64,000 nucleotides of DNA from Setaria digitata (taxonomy: Eukaryota > Nematoda > Chromadorea > Rhabditida > Setariidae), in assembly GCA_003640385.1 (NCBI GenBank), contig RCAB01000158.1, positions 1 to 64,000 of the forward strand. The letters are read 5' to 3'. The notes beneath the pieces were generated by a model. It did not search any database. It saw nothing but the letters and a program-made list of their open reading frames with translations, and was not told where the DNA came from. Both the position numbers and the translations under genes were made by a program. The first letter of the stretch is position 1, and the number at the start of each line of letters is the position of its first letter. Below are positions 1 to 12,010 of the stretch, in pieces.

Positions 1-51
1 CTTTACAGAATACCAAAATATAGAATTTGTTATTTTTCAATTCCTTTACAG

Positions 52-636
52 AAATTAGATTTTGATGCAAAAAAGAAGAAAGATGATGATTTCAATCCCG
101 AGCAGCCATATGTAACTGGTGCTGTAGAATTGGAATTGACCTTGTTAACAGCCAAAGAAGCTAAACTTGATCCTGTTGGAAAGAAACGAGAAAAGCCAAA
201 TCATGTTGAATTTTTTTTTTTAATTCCTACCATTAATAATCTGATATTTTCATTATTTAGAAATTTGCACACAACTGAAATGGAAATATTCTAATTCTTT
301 GAAAATTTCACTTCCTGAAATTATATCATAATTAATTTCACCTCCTCAAATTAAAACAAATTAATTTTATTTTCTAAAATATTGCAACTAAAGTGATAAA
401 ATTTCACTGATTTGTTTTTTCAGTCACCCTATCTTCCAAGACCGAATCGTTCTCGACTCGATCAGTTCTGGTGTCTGTCACGAGCAAAAGCTTTCTTTTT
501 ATTATTTTGGACTAGTTGCGGTAAACAGTGCCTTGTAATAACTGTAATTATTGCAATTAGTGCTATTCTTATTTTCTCGATTATTTATAAGCTACCTGAT
601 ATTATTGCTGCGAAAATATTTAATACTCATATTTAA
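52..636 (+). CDS. Ferlin family protein, C-terminal two exons (partial)
   Basis: Two exons are visible: 52-204 (after a TTTACAG acceptor) and 424-636 (after a TTTTCAG acceptor), joined in phase 0, with stop TAA at 634-636. The first holds a ferlin-like stretch with the motif VELELTLLTAKEA followed by a basic PVGKKREKPNH. The second holds PNRSRLDQFW, which matches the PNRP..S..WF element that precedes the tail anchor in ferlins (FER-1, otoferlin, myoferlin), and ends in a hydrophobic segment (roughly ITVIIAISAILIFSIIY) plus a short tail. Ferlins are tail-anchored multi-C2-domain proteins that act in calcium-dependent membrane fusion; nematode FER-1 works in sperm membranous organelle fusion. 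The C2 domains lie upstream of the window, so the exact paralogue cannot be assigned. Assignment is by remembered family motifs. Confidence 0.8.
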
Positions 637-3600
637 ATGATAGAAATTGAATAAGTGCCATTTTTTTTTTTCATTAATAAATTTCTATTAAAAAAGAGGG
701 CAAAATGATAAGTTTCTTTTATTATTTATTTTAATCGATTAAGCAATGTACAATTTCAAATTGTATTTAAATTTTTTTTAAAACCCTTTGATTTTCAAAA
801 ATTTCTGGTTAATTTTGTTTCTAATTAGCTATTTGTTATTATTATTATTATTATTTCTACTGTTGCTTTTGAGAAAAAAAAATTTCCTTTTATTCATTGC
901 TTGCATAAAATGCAAATATTCCAAGCTGGGACATGTCCTGCCTAGAAATGGCAATGAATAAGTATTTTTGAGAGATCTTAGCTAGCTAAATTTTGTAACA
1001 AACTTGCAAATTTTCAAGAAATTGAATCGATAAAGATGATTAATTAATCTTGATCAAGCCATGTGACTAGACCAGTTTAACTCATTGTCACAATGTTGGT
1101 CAATTAATTGTATCTAACTCAGTAAGTTTCAAGAAAATGAATCTATTAATTAATTATGAACATCACTGGATGATGTTCTGTCATATTGTTTATCTTATCA
1201 GTAGTAGCTGATAGAGTGATTCCGCATAATTTGGCCATTTGGAACCATTTCCATATGTGTATGAATTAATACTTCCCGTTTCAATTCACCATCTCATGCA
1301 GGCGACAAAATTCATCATCAAAATTTATCAATTTTATATTTGATTATTTTCTCCACCAAATTATTTCACTATTTCATTTTGTTTTATTCTATTTAGCTTA
1401 ATTAATTATTTCGTCATTTTTGCATAAAATCAAAAGATTTCAATGGTATGTAAAGTGTGATATAAATTCATTCTTTTATATGATGCAACTCTTGAATGGT
1501 TCCATAAAACTATGGATCATAAAAAGGTTGCTTTAATATTTTGAGTTTTAATGCCATTTATCAAACTTTATAGAGTTATTTTTTTTCAAATTTTAATTTT
1601 GCCCGCTTTATAAAATATTTCAGTTCATTTTTTATTAGTTTCTTATAATCTTACAAAAAAAGGAATATATATCTTACAAAAAAAAAAAAAAAAGGAATGA
1701 TATGAATAATTAAGAAAAGATCTAACAATACTGTTAAGTTGTAGTATTATGATAATAAATTATAGGGTATTGTGTTATATATGGATCTTATGCGTTTAAT
1801 CTTAATCCATTGCGATCTGAGGACACGACAAATACTTTCGCAAATGAATAAAGCATGCTCTAGACATTTATATCAGTGGAATGATATACACGGAATAGTA
1901 TTCGAGATATCATTCATGCCTTCAGGCAGTTACTAAATATGTAGTTAAAACTCAGAACTTAGGATTATTAATAGGATATGGTAGCGATCATACCGTATAT
2001 CAGGAGCATTCTGCTTACGGTAGAGAAAAGAACGACTTTGCAAATTTAACAGCTGATAAATGAACTTCAGTCTTGGGCATATTGTTAAAGTGATGTGAAG
2101 TTTAATACGAGTTTAAAGAGATAAAAAATTAAGACAGTCTTGTTAATCAGTTTAGTTATTCATTAATAGAATAAATTACTGCTCTGAGCATAGCTACAAG
2201 CTTGATCAGCTTATTATCAAAAATTGAAATTATAAATCAAATTATTGTTTTCGTCAAGATAATGGAAAGGTTATGAGCTTGTATTTTTTCCAAATCTCAA
2301 AAATTCTCCTGTGCATTGCTTCAGGTAAAGCACAAGTTAGTGCTAATTTCAACGACGAACAGTTTTATGTGGAATTTTATGATATCAGAAAGGTATATCA
2401 GTAAGCAATAAGCAGCAGCTAAAGAGTCTATATACTATTTTTTATTTTAGAGAGTAGAAAATTGACTTTAAATTTGTCAAGTTCAAATTCAAAACCAAAA
2501 ATTTAGTAAATAATTAAAATTTTTATTGAAAAAAAAAAGGCTAGTAGTGTTATTGAAATGTCAAGAAAAACTTGACACTATCTGGATAGCTCTTTTTTTT
2601 TCTTTTAAGCTCAGACTAGTTCGTTCTATCCTTGCACACTGTTCGCTGGTAAGCAGTTTAATATTTAGCTTTGACAACTATGGCAATATTTCACGGTATG
2701 CTTTTCAATTAACGTATCATTTTCCACTTTCAAAAAAAGTTCCCCAAAAAAAAAAAAAATTCTAGCTAAGCATTAAATTTGTTTCATTTAGAAGTGTGAA
2801 AATGAGATAGATCGGAATAAAAATTGGATAAATTGAAATGGGAACTTAATGAGTTGAGGCGGAAATTAGATAGGCTAAAAAGAAATTACCGCCTACTGAA
2901 TTTCAGATTGATTAATTCTTACTGTTTAAATTAATATGAAAAAGTTGCATTACTCGTGATTGTTGCTTTTTATTTATTTTTTTTTATAGTAAGAAAACAA
3001 CAATTAATTTGACTTATCTTGGCAAAATGACCAATTTAAAATTTCTATCAATTACCTGTCAAAAAGGTCTGCATTATTTGGTTTTGTTCAAAAATTTGAA
3101 AAATTATCCAAAAATACAGGTGTGATTTTAACACTCTTCCAGTAATGTGTAATCTGAAAAGATGCTAAAGAATTAATTAATTAAATAAGAATGCAATTGA
3201 ATTATTTGAAACGAAAGAAAACTCATTTTCTTTTTTGTCGCAAAAAGTTTGACTTCAAATAATTCCACTGAAATTTGTAGTTTTAGCGAATCGAGCTTGA
3301 AGGAATGTATTTGATGAAGAGTCAGTTCGATCTATTTTTGAATTCATTTCAATCTATTTCAACATTAGCATTTGAATTTCGCTTTGTAACAATTGAAAGT
3401 TTAAATTGTTCCAGTACCTTTGTTCATTTGGATCGTAACTCATTCAGTAGTAATAAATTTACTTGGTAATTAGAAATACTTATCTTGTATCGCTTTCAAT
3501 TATTAATCCATAGTGATGTTAATGATAAATGATAATGATGGGTCGTTTTTAATTGATGTTGCTGATAATCAATTGATCAAATTCAAGTACAAAATTAAAA

Positions 3601-4893
3601 TTTTTCCCGACACCTAGGTTTTCCTAAATTTTGCAACTAACAAAAAACCAATGATAGCTTGAAACAAAAGCAGCAAAGTTTTACAACAAAGATAATTTTA
3701 CTAGCATAAAAAGAAAAGTTGAGTTCTTGGTTTTCCTTCTTCTTTTTCTTTTTATTTTTTGTTTTTTTTTTCCTTTCGTTAAAATTAGATGGCAAAAAAT
3801 TCACTCAGTGAAGTAATAATGAAAGGAGAAGTATAGATAAGAAATAAAATGGTAATAGGTTGAATATGATAAGAAATGATAAGATAGCTAGTAATTTTGA
3901 TATAGTTGGATAAAAATTCAAAAAAAAAAAAAAAAAAAGAAAGAAAAGGAAGTAAAATAAGCGATTGAGATTGTAATAAGATTGGTTGTGATAAAGAGAA
4001 ATGATAAGATAGCTGGAAAGTTTGAATAGAGTTGGATGAAAATTCAAGGAAGTAGGTTTTTTTTAGCTCGCGGAAATTTGCCTTTTGCGCTAGCTGAATT
4101 GAAATTTTATGCAAATTTTATGCAAAATCTAAATATTCTTATTTATAAAGATTTCATCGATAATAATATACTTTACTTCCATTGACTTATTTGGAAGCGG
4201 TCTATTTTCAGGTTAACTTTTCAGATTGAAAAATTTCATCTTTAAATTTTTTTTTTCTTTTTTAAAGATTCTAACATTTTCAAAAACTAAACGCTTCATT
4301 TAATTGACGATAGCACCTATCGGAAAGATGTGATGCTGAAAATAATACTTAAATTATCCTAAAATAAACATCTAAATTATTTTCTAAATTTTCAAATTTC
4401 ATATGTTAAACCTTCACTGAGAAACATTTTTTTTTTTGTTTTGCAATTAGGCAAAATCTGCTTACACATAAATCGTTTATTAATCAAAAATTTTTTGCTT
4501 TCAAAGTAACATTTATTAAATGAGTCAGAAATTCAAATTTGATCAAAATCAGCAGCATCTGGAATTTATTTAAAATTTTTATTTGAATTAATAAATGAGG
4601 AAGATGACGAAGAATAATTTAAAATCATTCTTGAAAACTTCCAAAATTTCAGCAATAATTTAGAATCGATAAATTTGGTAAAGTTCTTCTTTTCTGCTCC
4701 CTATCATCAGAATGCTAACACGTTTTCTCTTCTTTTTTTTTCTTTTTTCGCCAAATAATATTTATTTTGTAGCTAAGACTTTTTTGTCACTAACTAAGAT
4801 TATCTTATTGTCTAACTGAATTTAATGACTGAAGAGAAATTACGAACTAAGACTATCTTATAGTCTAACTGAATTTAATGACTAAAAAATAAA
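637..4893. other. Intergenic, no gene seen
   Basis: About 4.2 kb between the ferlin stop and the first transporter. It is AT-rich with A/T homopolymers. The ORFs here are short, low-complexity and lack splice-consistent partners. The last 110 bases hold a direct repeat (separate entry) just before the transporter start. Confidence 0.6.
4792..4883. repeat. Direct repeat, two ~39-bp copies at 53-bp period
   Basis: Copies at 4792-4830 and 4845-4883 differ at two or three positions and share the core TCTAACTGAATTTAATGACT. They end 25 bases before the start codon of the first SLC22-type gene, so they lie in its 5' flank. Confidence 0.85.
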
Positions 4894-4901
4894 AATTACA
4901 G
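4894..4901 (+). promoter_or_regulatory. Candidate spliced-leader acceptor for transporter A
   Basis: ATTACAG ends at 4901, seven bases before the ATG at 4909. A 3' splice signal this close to a start codon is typical of trans-spliced nematode mRNAs. It could also be a cis acceptor of a 5' UTR intron. Confidence 0.45.
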
Positions 4902-4908
4902 CCTGAAA

Positions 4909-7900
4909 ATGGCAGAAAAAGATGTTGAAAATGGTAAAGTAGTGCAGAAATCGATGGAAGCTGATAGTGCTGATTTCAAGATATCTGATATACAGATATG
5001 TGGAAATTATATGTATTATCTTACTTTGGTGTATTTTTTCATGGTACTATCACAAGTATGCAATCTACTATTTATGACATTTGCTGGTTTGATTTATGCT
5101 TTCTCTATTAGCTTGAAAAATTATTTTATATCAATGAATAGTGCACAATTAAATAATAGATAATTTTGATTAAAATTAAAATTATCCATAAATGTTATGT
5201 TATTATCCAAAAATTCATTCGTTATCCAAAATTATCATGAATAATTGTGATTGATTTTGAACGTATCCAAACTAAAATTTTAGATATTACTCAAAGTAAT
5301 TACTTTTTGTTAGTGCTTAGCTTCGAATGATCAAACTGATCGCTTTCGCAGTTATATCTTCGTTCTTGCATTTCTTCATTTTCAAAATTAAAATAAAAAA
5401 AGAAAGAAAGAAGGAAGGAACTAAATGATTGAGTCAATGATTTTGTAATTTTAAAATTTGCGACTTAATTTAAATTTACATGGACTTCTAAATTATTCAT
5501 AATCTTTATAAGGAAGGGAAGATTTATTGGAAAAAACTATGGTTTTTTTTTTTTTTTTTTCTTGAAAATTTGAAAATATTTCTTCTATCTTTTTGGATTT
5601 ATGAATTCGCAATTCATGTCGACCACTGATTAGATTCAAAACTAATGAACAGTTTAAAGTTTGATTTTAAAAATTAAATGGATTAGATGCAATAAATAAT
5701 CCAATTTAGCTGCTAGAAATAAAAAACTCAAAAAATAAATATCGAAATAGCCTTAAAATTTTGTGATCCGATCAATTACTACTCAATTTTTTGTAATTTA
5801 ATAAATATCATGGAAATTTTTACAAACTAAACTACTGGAACTACAACTAAACTACTAAACTACTCTTTTCAAAAAAGAATTAAATTAAAAGCTGTTAAGC
5901 TATTAATTTTAAATAATTAAGTCATAAAAAAAAAAAGTATGAAATAAATTTTTTTTACTCAGTATACCAAACTAATGTTCCAATTTTTGCTAGATCGAAA
6001 ACCTAAAGTGGAAGATTTCTGTATGAAGAAATATTCGGACTATATAGAAACAAAAACATGTAATGTTAGCAAGTGCTGGATTAGACCGAATCAAAGTGCT
6101 ACAATTCTATGCTCCTCAAAGAGCTACGATTTTTTACCCATAAGTTATGATGTATGATTTTTCTTTTTCTTTTTTTTTTAGGAAAAAAATTATTTACATG
6201 TGTTAAATTAATTGATATTAATCTAATAAAGATAACAATTTACAGACTAGGTGATTTTAATTTAGAATTAATCCTTTTAAGTTTGTTATCTCTTATCAAA
6301 CTTCAAATTGTAGAGTTTTTTTTTTTTTTTTTTTTTTAATTTTAGTTTGAAGTACCAGTGGAATATGTTAAATTAGGGACAACAGTGCAAAATATTGGCT
6401 TAATGATTGGTGCTATCGTAGCTGGCAATCTTGCTGATGTTTATGGCAGGAAGAAAGTAAGCATAGATTATATAAAAATTCCTGATAATGATATGATAAT
6501 GAAATTAAATTCTCACTCAGCTTATTCCTAATAGAAACGATAAAAACTTTTTTATCGCGAAGAGCTTATTACTGAAAATTTAATCTATTAATTGCTTTAA
6601 TTATTGGACCTATATTATTGATCAATTTTTTTTTGCTTATTGAAATTATTGTGTTGATCTTAGATATTATTATCATTCACTATCGGACTGATAATATTTC
6701 TTATTGCTACTCCATTTTCGCCATCTTTTATTGTATTTACCATTCTTCGCTTCTTCAATATGATCTTTACAGGTGGAAAGCACTGGTTAGAACTGAGTTA
6801 TTTTTTTTTAGACTAAAATTTACCGGATAAGTTTTTTCGGAAAAAAGAAACTCCACTAACAGTTTCACCATATGTATTCAAATGATTAGCAGGAATACTC
6901 TATATTTTGTAGTGTTTCGAATCCATATTTCATGGAAAATCTACCGGATAAGCATCGGATGTGGGTAGCTACTGTAGTTACATATTCGCCTAATTATATC
7001 ATCTTATCTGGTATTGCTTATCTTTGTCAAAGGTGGAAGATACTGTCATGGACAGCTGCTGCTATTACGGTATTACCGTTGATCATGATACCGTAAGTTT
7101 TGTTCAACAAAAATATTTGATTTTCGTTGGTTTTTTTTTTTTTTTTTTTTTCGTTTTCTGATTCATTACTTTTAAAGATTAAAAAGATAATTAATTAAAA
7201 TTAGATAAAGTTCAAGAATAAATAAATAACTTAAATAGTCAAATTACTACTGATAATCAGTATCTAAAAAAAAGAAAAAAAATTTTCAATTTCAGATTCC
7301 TAATGGATACACCACGATGGCTGATAAAAAAGGGACGAGGTGATGAAGCATCAAAAGCAGCTGTTTATATTCGAAAATGGGATGTTGAAGTTACACCGGA
7401 AAAGGAGAAGCAAATTACTGCTACTGTTCAGGAAGCTGCAGAGGAAGAGGTATTGAAAGGAATGTGACCTAACCTATCTGTCTGAGAACTAATAATAACA
7501 TTTTTGTTAGCAAATATTTCTTTTTTCATTCGTTTGTTATTTTCTTTTAAATGTAAAAACATTTCCAAAAGAATGAATTTTAGTTTTTAATTATTTTTAG
7601 CTAGCAAAAATGGGAAAAGGAAAGAAGAATTATTATTTTTATCATTTGTTTAGTAATTGGGAACTTGGCAGTTATGCAATTGTATTTGCAACAAGTTTGT
7701 ACGTTTTTTCATAAAACTATCTTACATTTATGTCTCTTTTTTTTAGAAAATTTTTTTAATATTATTAAAAATTGTTTTTTTTTTTTTTGCTTTTTCTTTC
7801 TTCTGGCTAAGCTAAAATTTATGGCCTCTTGATGAGCATTGCTTATTTTATATCTTCCCATAAGCATTCGGGCTAACTTGAAATTTGTGGATTTCTTGGC

Positions 7901-9737
7901 AAAAATTGTTTCTTTCATATCTTTGCGTAAATGTTTTGGCTAACCTGAATTTTTAGATTCTCGACTAGTTTTATTAGCTATGGTATTGCATATAATATGG
8001 ATGCATTGGCGGGTACCGTTTATGTTAATGTCATTATTTTGGGTGCTGCAAGATGGGCAATTAATATATTAGCTGCTGGGCTTGAAGTTTCAATTAAAAG
8101 TGTTGGCCGACGTTTGCTTCATCTTTTTGCTGTTGGATTTATAGCCATCAATATGGGAACTATTTTTGTCATCTACTTATTAACATGTAATTTTATCCTT
8201 AACAAAATTACTCTCAACTAGATTATGAAAAGTTGATAGCAAACAGACAATCTAGTGCAAATGTAGTATGCTACTAATATATTGTCACTAATTTCTGTGT
8301 GCTGAATTAGGCACCCTGTAGTTAATGAAGAGAATTGTAAATTTAATCGTGTAAAATTTGGTAAATTTGTATGGAATGATTAGTGCTAAGTCGAAGTGCA
8401 AAGGAGAAAAAGAGAAACGAAATTGATGAGAAGAAATGAAGAAACGATTTTTTTCAGGGCCAAAAATTGATACATACAAGGCAATTGTAAAAGGTGGTGG
8501 TAGAGGTGGGCAAATTTTTGAAATATAGAACAAGATAAAACTTTTTAGAGTCTATTTGCTAATCAATTACTAGAGAATCCAACTAATTCGATCTAGTTAG
8601 TTGAATTTTTCTTGCACAAATGGTCTGCTGTTTCCGTTATCGGTTAATAATTATTTAAGAGTTAATGTGCAATCCAGAAGTTACAAACTTAATAATGATA
8701 ATTCCGTGCTAACTGCTGACGAGCAATGAGGAACGATCGGGAATATTAGCTGTCTAGCTAATGGGTAGACTGACTGAAGTTGAAGAATTAACCCATTCAG
8801 ACGGTAAACTTACATCGCTTAAGTAAAACTACAACTGATATGATATGAGGAAGCTATGTGGAATGGTTATGGAAGTAAATGAGTAAAGGGTAAAGTTTGG
8901 GTAAATGATGGGTAAGTTCAGGTGATGCAATAGTTCATGCAATCATCACTTTCACCCGGTACTCCACCCTTCTGGCAGCGGCAATGTGCACAGAGTTATT
9001 CGTTCTGGATGCGGTACAACCAACCGAACTATTCCCGACGCCGATACGGAGTGCGGGAATTGCATTCATCCAGACGTTCAACCGACTGGGTACCATTGTC
9101 AGCCCGCTTGTCTTCATACCGGTAAGTGTACCGCGGATTCTTCGCGTATTGCAGCGAGATATTACGGGGATTTTACATTTGGCTTACCTGGGTTCATAAA
9201 CTGGTGTACGGATTCTTCTTGATAGGTGGGACTTTGTAGTACATTCTTGCGGAATGAACCCCCGGACTCCATTCATATCTTGACCCTAAGACTGACCCGA
9301 AGGACTTAGTTCATGGCTATAGCCAAGACAGAAATTACAAGACGAATATGTTGCAGAGCAAGCACTGGCCACCAGCACCATTCCTTCTGATGTTCCTAAC
9401 AAGTGCTACTGATTTCCTGCTCTATTTCTTCCTGGTACCCGAGACTCGCGGTAGGGAATTACCGGATAATATGCCCGGAGAAAGGGCTGATACATCGGAG
9501 GAGAATGCAAAGGTGAAAGGTCAAGGTCCAACGTTACTGCAAAAAAACACAGAAAAACAGGAAAAAGCTGAGAATTATGATGACGATGCTGGAGGTGATA
9601 AGAAAGAGGAAAAAGAAGATAGCAAGAAAAGAGTTAGAGAGCAGAGGGAAGATGGAAAGGAGGAGAAGAGCGTTGAGAAAAGTAAGGAACAGACGAGTAA
9701 AACAGAGAGCAAAAGAACTGAGGGAAGAAAAGAATGA
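4909..9737 (+). CDS. SLC22-type MFS transporter, tandem copy A
   Basis: Eleven exons: 4909-5086, 5994-6151, 6346-6456, 6664-6785, 6913-7092, 7296-7449, 7601-7698, 7957-8186, 8458-8505, 8922-9121, 9357-9737; 619 residues. Phases agree at every junction. Organic-ion transporter (SLC22) landmarks appear in order: a first membrane segment (about 36-59), a Cys-containing loop with N-glycosylation sequons (about 60-112), GNLADVYGRKK (139-149), DTPRWLIKKGRG (254-265), ELFPTPIRSAG (462-472) and PETRGRELPD (521-530). The protein is presumably a plasma-membrane carrier; the substrate is unknown. Residues from about 534 form a long Lys/Glu-rich, probably disordered tail that copy B lacks. Exons 10-11 are GC-richer than the rest of the gene. 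Copy B downstream has the same internal exon lengths, so the pair arose by duplication. Confidence 0.85.
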
Positions 9738-9747
9738 TGCAAAATCG

Positions 9748-9783
9748 TATGATATGATATGATATGATATGATATGATATGAT
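9748..9783. repeat. Pentanucleotide microsatellite (ATGAT)n
   Basis: About seven units of GATAT/ATGAT begin 10 bases after the stop codon of transporter A, so they would lie in its 3' UTR. Confidence 0.9.
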
Positions 9784-9826
9784 CTTCTCTCTATCAAACC
9801 AAGTATTATGCTTTTAAAATGAATGT

Positions 9827-9832
9827 AATAAA
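9827..9832 (+). terminator. Poly(A) signal AATAAA of transporter A
   Basis: Canonical AATAAA about 90 bases after the stop; an A-run follows from 9859. Confidence 0.55.
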
Positions 9833-9879
9833 ATTCTAACAAATAATAAATGTGACGAAAAAAAAAAAAAAAAAATTCG

Positions 9880-11979
9880 CTAATACTCTGGAAGGAATCA
9901 GATTTCGAAGGATTCAGATTCCTGTTCCTGCTTATAGCATCTCATTAATTAGCTATCAGTGCTCCATTCATCTATACCGACGAATTCAGTATGCTATCCA
10001 AAAAATTAATCTTACTAATTAATAGATTAATGATGCAGAGGAAAAAAAAAAAAAAAATGACATTTTTAAATTGTAGGCTATGTACAATTTATCTCTTACA
10101 AAGTTGCTATATTATATTCCAGATAGAAGCCATGTTCGCGGTACATTTAAAGAGCTACATCATCAGGATTCTTTGATCAAAAGGACCGAAGAATCCTGAT
10201 GATCGATGAATTTCACCGATTGTACGGTAAATCTATCTCGGTAGCAGCATTTTTTTTTTTTTTTTTTTTTTTGCTATTTCATCAGCCGAATTTATTTTAG
10301 TTTGTTTTAAATTATTTTACTTCATTTAAATTTATCTACTTTCATCTAATTCATCTCTTACCTACTTTTTCTTAATTTATTTGAAATTAATTCATTGATT
10401 TTAAAATGTGAAAATATGAAATTTAAACTCTTTCTAATTGTTGCCCATTGTGAGTAAACTTTTTCGTCAAAAATTCCCGAAAATATATTCTTTTTTTTTT
10501 TCTCTTAAATTTTATTTAGTAAAAATTTTTTTTTTTTATTTAAATTTTATCCAGTAAATTTTAAATAGCCATAGCTTACAGATTCTCCTGGTTAGCTAGC
10601 TATGTGACTATTATAACATTAGCAAATTTTATCAACTGATTCTCTAAAACCTAGGAAATACTGTTCAATGCAGTTGATAAAATGAATGTTTTAAAATTTA
10701 GGAATTAATAATTTAGTAAATTTCACTGAATTTATTCATTTCAAGAATTGATCTTGACTTTAGTATTTTCAGTATAATCGAACTTCTATACTGTTGCATA
10801 GCATTTCATCAGATGGTCTAAAATCTCTTTCGAATTTGATTTCCTATAATTTGTGAGGAAGTCAAAAATCTTCGGCTGTGAAGAATAAATTTTGATTTGA
10901 AAAACTGATGATAGAGAAGCCAAATAATTGAAATTGTTTGGAGTGTTTTTTGAGAGACAAGAAATTCATTTCAAATTCAGTCACGTCTTATAATTATCAT
11001 TTCATTTAATAAAAAATTAGAGAATCTTCTTCATGAATATTTTTGATAAATAAATGAATTTTAAGCGTAATCAATCTTTATCGCTTGTTTATTCTTGATA
11101 CCATAGTTATGGTTAATTAGAATCATAATACGTAATTAGATCACGCAATACGTGATCGTTACTTAATTTAAAAATATATGCATTTGTTCTTGATTCGAAA
11201 GTTAGGAAATCAAAAAAAAAAAAAAAGAAAAAAAAAATGTGTGAATGGCAAAATGTTGTTATAATATATTTGCATTTCAGTAAAGATTCTCAATGGGAGA
11301 TTTGCAACTAATCAGTTGTCGTATAAGCTTATCAAGCAAAAACTTATTATCATAAGTCGATCTGATAATGCTGAAATGATAACTTCCATGTGCCAAATAA
11401 TTTCTTCCTAATTTTACAACTGTTTTATTACTGCTTGTGAAGGAAAAACAATTTTATGAAACTAAAAAAAAGTACGTCTCAGACAATTTTCAACCCTCAA
11501 TTTTCCAATTAGTAAATCATTTTTCACTTTTTTTTTTTTTTTTTTTTTTTTTTTGCATACCTTTATGTAACATTTAATACTTTATATGCAATTAAAACCT
11601 TTTCAAATGAATAATTTTGTTGCTCAAATTTGAGAGCTAAAAGTAAATGGACTTATGCGATTTGCATAATTGTCTCGTGATTCTAATATGAATTAAAACT
11701 TATATTTATTCAAATTCGTGATTTATACTGCAAAATCATAATATAAAATTTGCTGAGTCTTGTTATTTCATTATCGGTGCTATTTTCGGATCTATTCATT
11801 TGCACAAATTGTATAGATGTATTAGTTATGTTTGAAATGTAAATAACAAAAATTTTGTTGCTAAATTATGAATTAACATTTGTATTATTAAAATATTCGC
11901 CGGAAATACTTCATTTTATTCTTTCGGATATATGAATGAGTGAAATTTGAAAATGAACTGTCAAAAGAGCTGCTTTTTT

Positions 11980-12010
<31 letters not shown>

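Noticed and set aside
9534..9842. Minus-strand 102-codon open frame opposite the transporter A tail
   Set aside because: It is the antisense of a Lys/Glu-rich tail and a pentanucleotide repeat (giving repeated SYHII); no independent support.
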